Below are positions 60,944 to 64,000 of a stretch of DNA of 64,000 nucleotides, in pieces (position 1 is the first letter of the stretch; every line of letters begins with the position of its first letter). The translations under genes and the position numbers were made by a program. Below the pieces are notes generated by a model. That model was not told the DNA's origin. It was given only the letters and a program-made list of their open reading frames with translations, and ran no database searches. The DNA is from Warburgia ugandensis (taxonomy: Eukaryota > Streptophyta > Magnoliopsida > Canellales > Canellaceae), in assembly GCA_035236585.1 (NCBI GenBank), contig CP141126.1:7949001-8013000 (forward strand), in the 5' to 3' direction.

Positions 60944-63646
60944 GGGTTTGTAAGGTGGGGTGGGTCAAAATGGGTTTTCCATAATCTACCTTGCCCTGCA
61001 TTTGATGCAAAATTTAGTGACCCAAGTGGGGCAAGTAGGATAAATCAACTCATGGAGTGACACAAGACAGTTGAAATCCCATCCCACACTACTCCATTGC
61101 CATCTCTACTTCCAATATGAATAGCACTCCAAGGAATATGGAACCCTTGATAGCAAGAATGACAATCGGATCTCTAAGGGCTTCAATAAGAAAAATAGGG
61201 CCCTACTTGCATAGGCACCACTATGCAATTGATTACAATCTAAGAGTCTGCCTATAACAAAGTCATCCACAGAGTAAATAGGATTAGAGATTATCCAAAG
61301 CAAAAAAACTAGTAAGGCAAAAAAAAGAGTAGGAAAAATAATAAAGAAAGAGACATTAGAGGGCTTTTTTAACCAAACCTTGAAGAATCAAAAGAAAAGA
61401 GCAACATAGCAAAAACCTAAATAGAAAACAAAGAGAAAAGGAAGATATTTACATGGTTGGAGTGTCTGACAATGTTGTCAATACCATTCCTTACAGGCTG
61501 GTATTTTGGTATATGTTGCAAGGGTTAAACAAGGGTTATGTATATGTATATGTATGTATGTATAGTACACATGTTTAAGTTATGTTCTAGTTCCTTTCCA
61601 AGTTATGTAATACAAGCCTTAGTGTATGTAAGGAGTTTTAGCATGAGGTTACATCTTATCTACTGCCCACATCAGTTCTATGTTACATAGCTTGTGGATT
61701 GTTTCTTTGTTCTAAGTCATTTCCTTTCTTTTTATTCTCTTTATCTACAATTAAACTCGGTATGTATCACACAAATTGCCCACTCATACTGGAGCATTAA
61801 GAGAATATATGGATAATCAAATAAGTGATTGCATTATGCCAAGAGGGATAGATATTGTTTAGTGATGAATATCATTTATGTATTAATATACCACTATGCT
61901 TTATATTCTAGTATGAATTAGGAGTTAAAGTAGTTTGTATTGTTAGAAATTAGAATTAATTAATGTAGGAATGAGATAATTGAGTTTTGGTTTTAAAATG
62001 ACTAATTTATATGTTTTTATTACATGATTAAACTTAGCTATTAGATTCATTGGATCGAGATCTAGCCATGGAGATTAAGAGGTTCACAGGATGATCATGT
62101 GGACATTGAAGATCTAGCTATCAAAAACTCTCTAGAGCAAAAATGACTCTACTTTCTTCTTTTAAAAAGTTTTTAATAATGGACATTTCCTAATTTAAAA
62201 AGTTCCTTCTTTCACTAAAGCTTTGCTAATTGAAGAGTTTCTTAATTAGAAATTGTCCTAATGAGCAAGTTTCTTATTATTTCTCTTAGCTAATCACTCA
62301 TTTCCTTAAAGAGAAATACTTTTCTCATCAAAATATGAAAGCTCGACCAATGTTTGACCTAATTAAAAACATCCTATTTGGGTCTATTTTTGTATGTTTT
62401 AGGAAGCTTTGTTATTTAGAGACATTTTGAAAAGGAAAGGAAAATAATTTGCAAGAACAAAGAAAATTAAGGACAGATAAAGAGAATTAGAAATGCTTGC
62501 TAGTCAAGTATCCTCTATTTTAGTAGTATTTCTTGCTTATTATCCAAGTTTCTTAGGAATTAGTAAGGAAATTCATCTATATAAAGCCAAAAAACATCCC
62601 ACTTTAGGAGGTTGGTTCTTGATGTTTCTTGAAGCAAAGAAGACTTGAAAATATCTTAGAAGAGAACAAGACCAACCTTGAAAAGTTCATCAATCATTGC
62701 TAGTGGATCTTCCACAATACAAGGTTAATTTCAAAGTTTAGAAATAGGAGAAAGCCAAAAGATGAGTGTTAATATTTTTCTTATTCAACTTTATAGTCTT
62801 TTAGTTTAGAAATTTAATGTATGAATGATTTAATGATAAGATGTTCTTTGAAGAACGTTTTTAAGGTTTTGTTTCACTTCTATTCTAATACTTATAGTTT
62901 AAATGTGTGAATAGTTAGACAAGTCATGACTGTATCAATAGTTGTAAATGATACGTGCCAATTAGAATACATAATCTATGCTATGAGATTATCTATTACA
63001 TCTTTAGGGGCATTCTAGCTTGTAGCCAAAGAATGATGCTAGTTCATATGGAATTTCAAATAATAAGAAACATTAGTATGATTTAGACGATGGATTTTTA
63101 ATTCCTAAACTACTCTCTAATATCTTCATTTTCTTCAACTGTTTTTTGTTTTAGCTTTACTTTCGTTTTAATTTTAATTTTAATTTTGATTTTATTTTTA
63201 AAACAAAATTCTCTATAAATTTGGTAGATAATTCCCACTGTTATTGAGATTTGACGACCTTTCATACTTGCCCTACAATTGATCTCATATACTTGCAAGA
63301 GTGAGGTTTGAAAAATAAATCATCAATTAGTGAGGCAGGATTGTCATATATTGGTGTGTGTTCTGCAAGTTGTATGCGAAGCTTTATCAATCATTTCTGA
63401 CTAGAAATCATTATATGACATTCTTAACTATATTACTAGTTGTAAAATTGCAAAACAAAGAAATTTATCCTAATGACAATCATTTTGATTGCATTCATGA
63501 CACTGTCACGGCACCTTTCGTCAAATATTAGATGGCAGGCTATGAATACAACATATACTTGTATACTAGGAAGATGGTCCCTGCTTCAGCATTGAAAAAT
63601 CAATGAACTTGTTATCCCATTTAAGGGATGAAGTTCAGCAACCTGC
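60944..63646. other. 2.7 kb AT-rich intergenic DNA
   Basis: No gene supported. It holds a (TGTA)n/(TATG)n microsatellite near 61535-61563 and (TTTTAA)n-like low-complexity DNA near 63145-63200. Its lower part (61980-62990) is AT-rich and unstructured and could be old LTR sequence, but I see no ends. Confidence 0.45.
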
Positions 63647-63807
63647 TTATGCATTTTTATTGCATTCTTGGGCATTAACTCTGTTAAGATCGGAATGATC
63701 AACTATGAAAATCTGGTCATTATCCCTAACCACTTCGATGCTGTCGATCTCTGCACCTTCTTCAGTCAATATAATTGCAGTCCTTGTATCGAAGCCAAGC
63801 TTCTCCT
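63647..63807 (-). CDS. Partial: terminal exon of an unidentified gene
   Basis: On the minus strand, an acceptor tctcatgacag at 63808-63818 is followed by an open exon of 161 bp ending in TAA at 63647. With the phase set by the acceptor (two bases complete the first codon), it reads EKLGFDTRTAIILTEEG, AEIDSIEVVRDNDQIFIV, DHSDLNRVNAQECNKNA. The pattern G-AEIDSIEV-RDND-IFIV resembles small beta-grasp type domains such as KHA, where an IRDDD-LF motif is common; that is a guess. The rest of the gene would lie beyond the right edge of this window. No other exon is seen in 63819-64000. Confidence 0.5.
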
Positions 63808-64000
63808 CTGTCATGAGAGAAAATACAATAACCTTTAATCAGAGCTCTTTATGACAAGGAAACTGATCTTTACAACCTTGCTTTTATGTCGTGCTCCCTT
63901 TTTCTTTCTATATTGTGTTGTTAGTTAATAACTCCTAGTGATTTGTTATGGCTAATGAAAGAAGTTGGAGACAGAGAAAGAAAGAAAGCTGCAATTAATA
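63808..64000 (-). other. Probable intron of the partial gene
   Basis: About 190 bp of T-rich sequence (on the coding strand) up to the window edge. No exon is recognised. It ends in a purine-rich run on the plus strand (agacagagaaagaaagaaag). Confidence 0.35.

Overview
This is nuclear DNA of a flowering plant. Split genes have GT-AG introns, and NFU and WEB proteins, DUF679/DMP membrane proteins, PPR-DYW proteins and FAB1 kinases form a plant-only set. At least fifteen copies of the tRNA-derived Au SINE occur in 64 kb, with RTE and L1 LINEs and solo LTRs between them. Species cannot be fixed from the sequence. A large, TE-rich woody angiosperm would fit, but that is inference.

Layout. 250-5295 (+): a dead GT47 exostosin-type glycosyltransferase gene with its exon order kept, hit by a SINE in exon 1 and a solo LTR in exon 3. 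5788-8512 (-): a dead DMP (DUF679) gene cut in two by a 2.09 kb solo LTR with a perfect 5-bp target duplication. 9862-10512 (-): an intact DMP paralogue. 10.7-12.8 kb: SINE cluster. 13052-13771 (+): a short WEB-family coiled-coil protein. 15696-20875 (+): a four-exon plastid NifU-like Fe-S scaffold gene, followed by a Mutator-type inverted-repeat element at 21204-22098. 23916-29332 (-): a five-exon 5'-3' exonuclease gene. 29595-36103 (-): a near full-length RTE-clade LINE with a 17-bp target duplication, carrying a nested ~3.0 kb LTR-like insertion. 36921-39457 (+): a decayed PPR-DYW gene with SINE and RTE insertions. 43289-51313 (-): a 12-exon FAB1C/D-type phosphatidylinositol-3-phosphate 5-kinase gene. 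52.4-63.6 kb: intergenic DNA with an RTE piece, an L1 LINE hosting two SINEs, and microsatellites. 63647-63807 (-): the last exon of a gene that runs off the right edge.

Five genes look intact: DMP, WEB, NFU, exonuclease and FAB1. They do unrelated housekeeping jobs and form no operon-like system. From memory, Arabidopsis chromosome 1 carries FAB1D, an exostosin-family gene and a 5'-3' exonuclease gene close together (around At1g34260-At1g34380), so part of the gene order may be ancient microsynteny.

I found no clear new biological system. The most informative signals are the nested, target-duplication-bracketed insertions that record how three genes died, the RTE element's tandemly repeated 5' region, a 52-nt U tract beside a splice donor, and an unidentified terminal exon at the right edge. 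Splice sites were placed by eye and checked for reading phase; no alignment was run.
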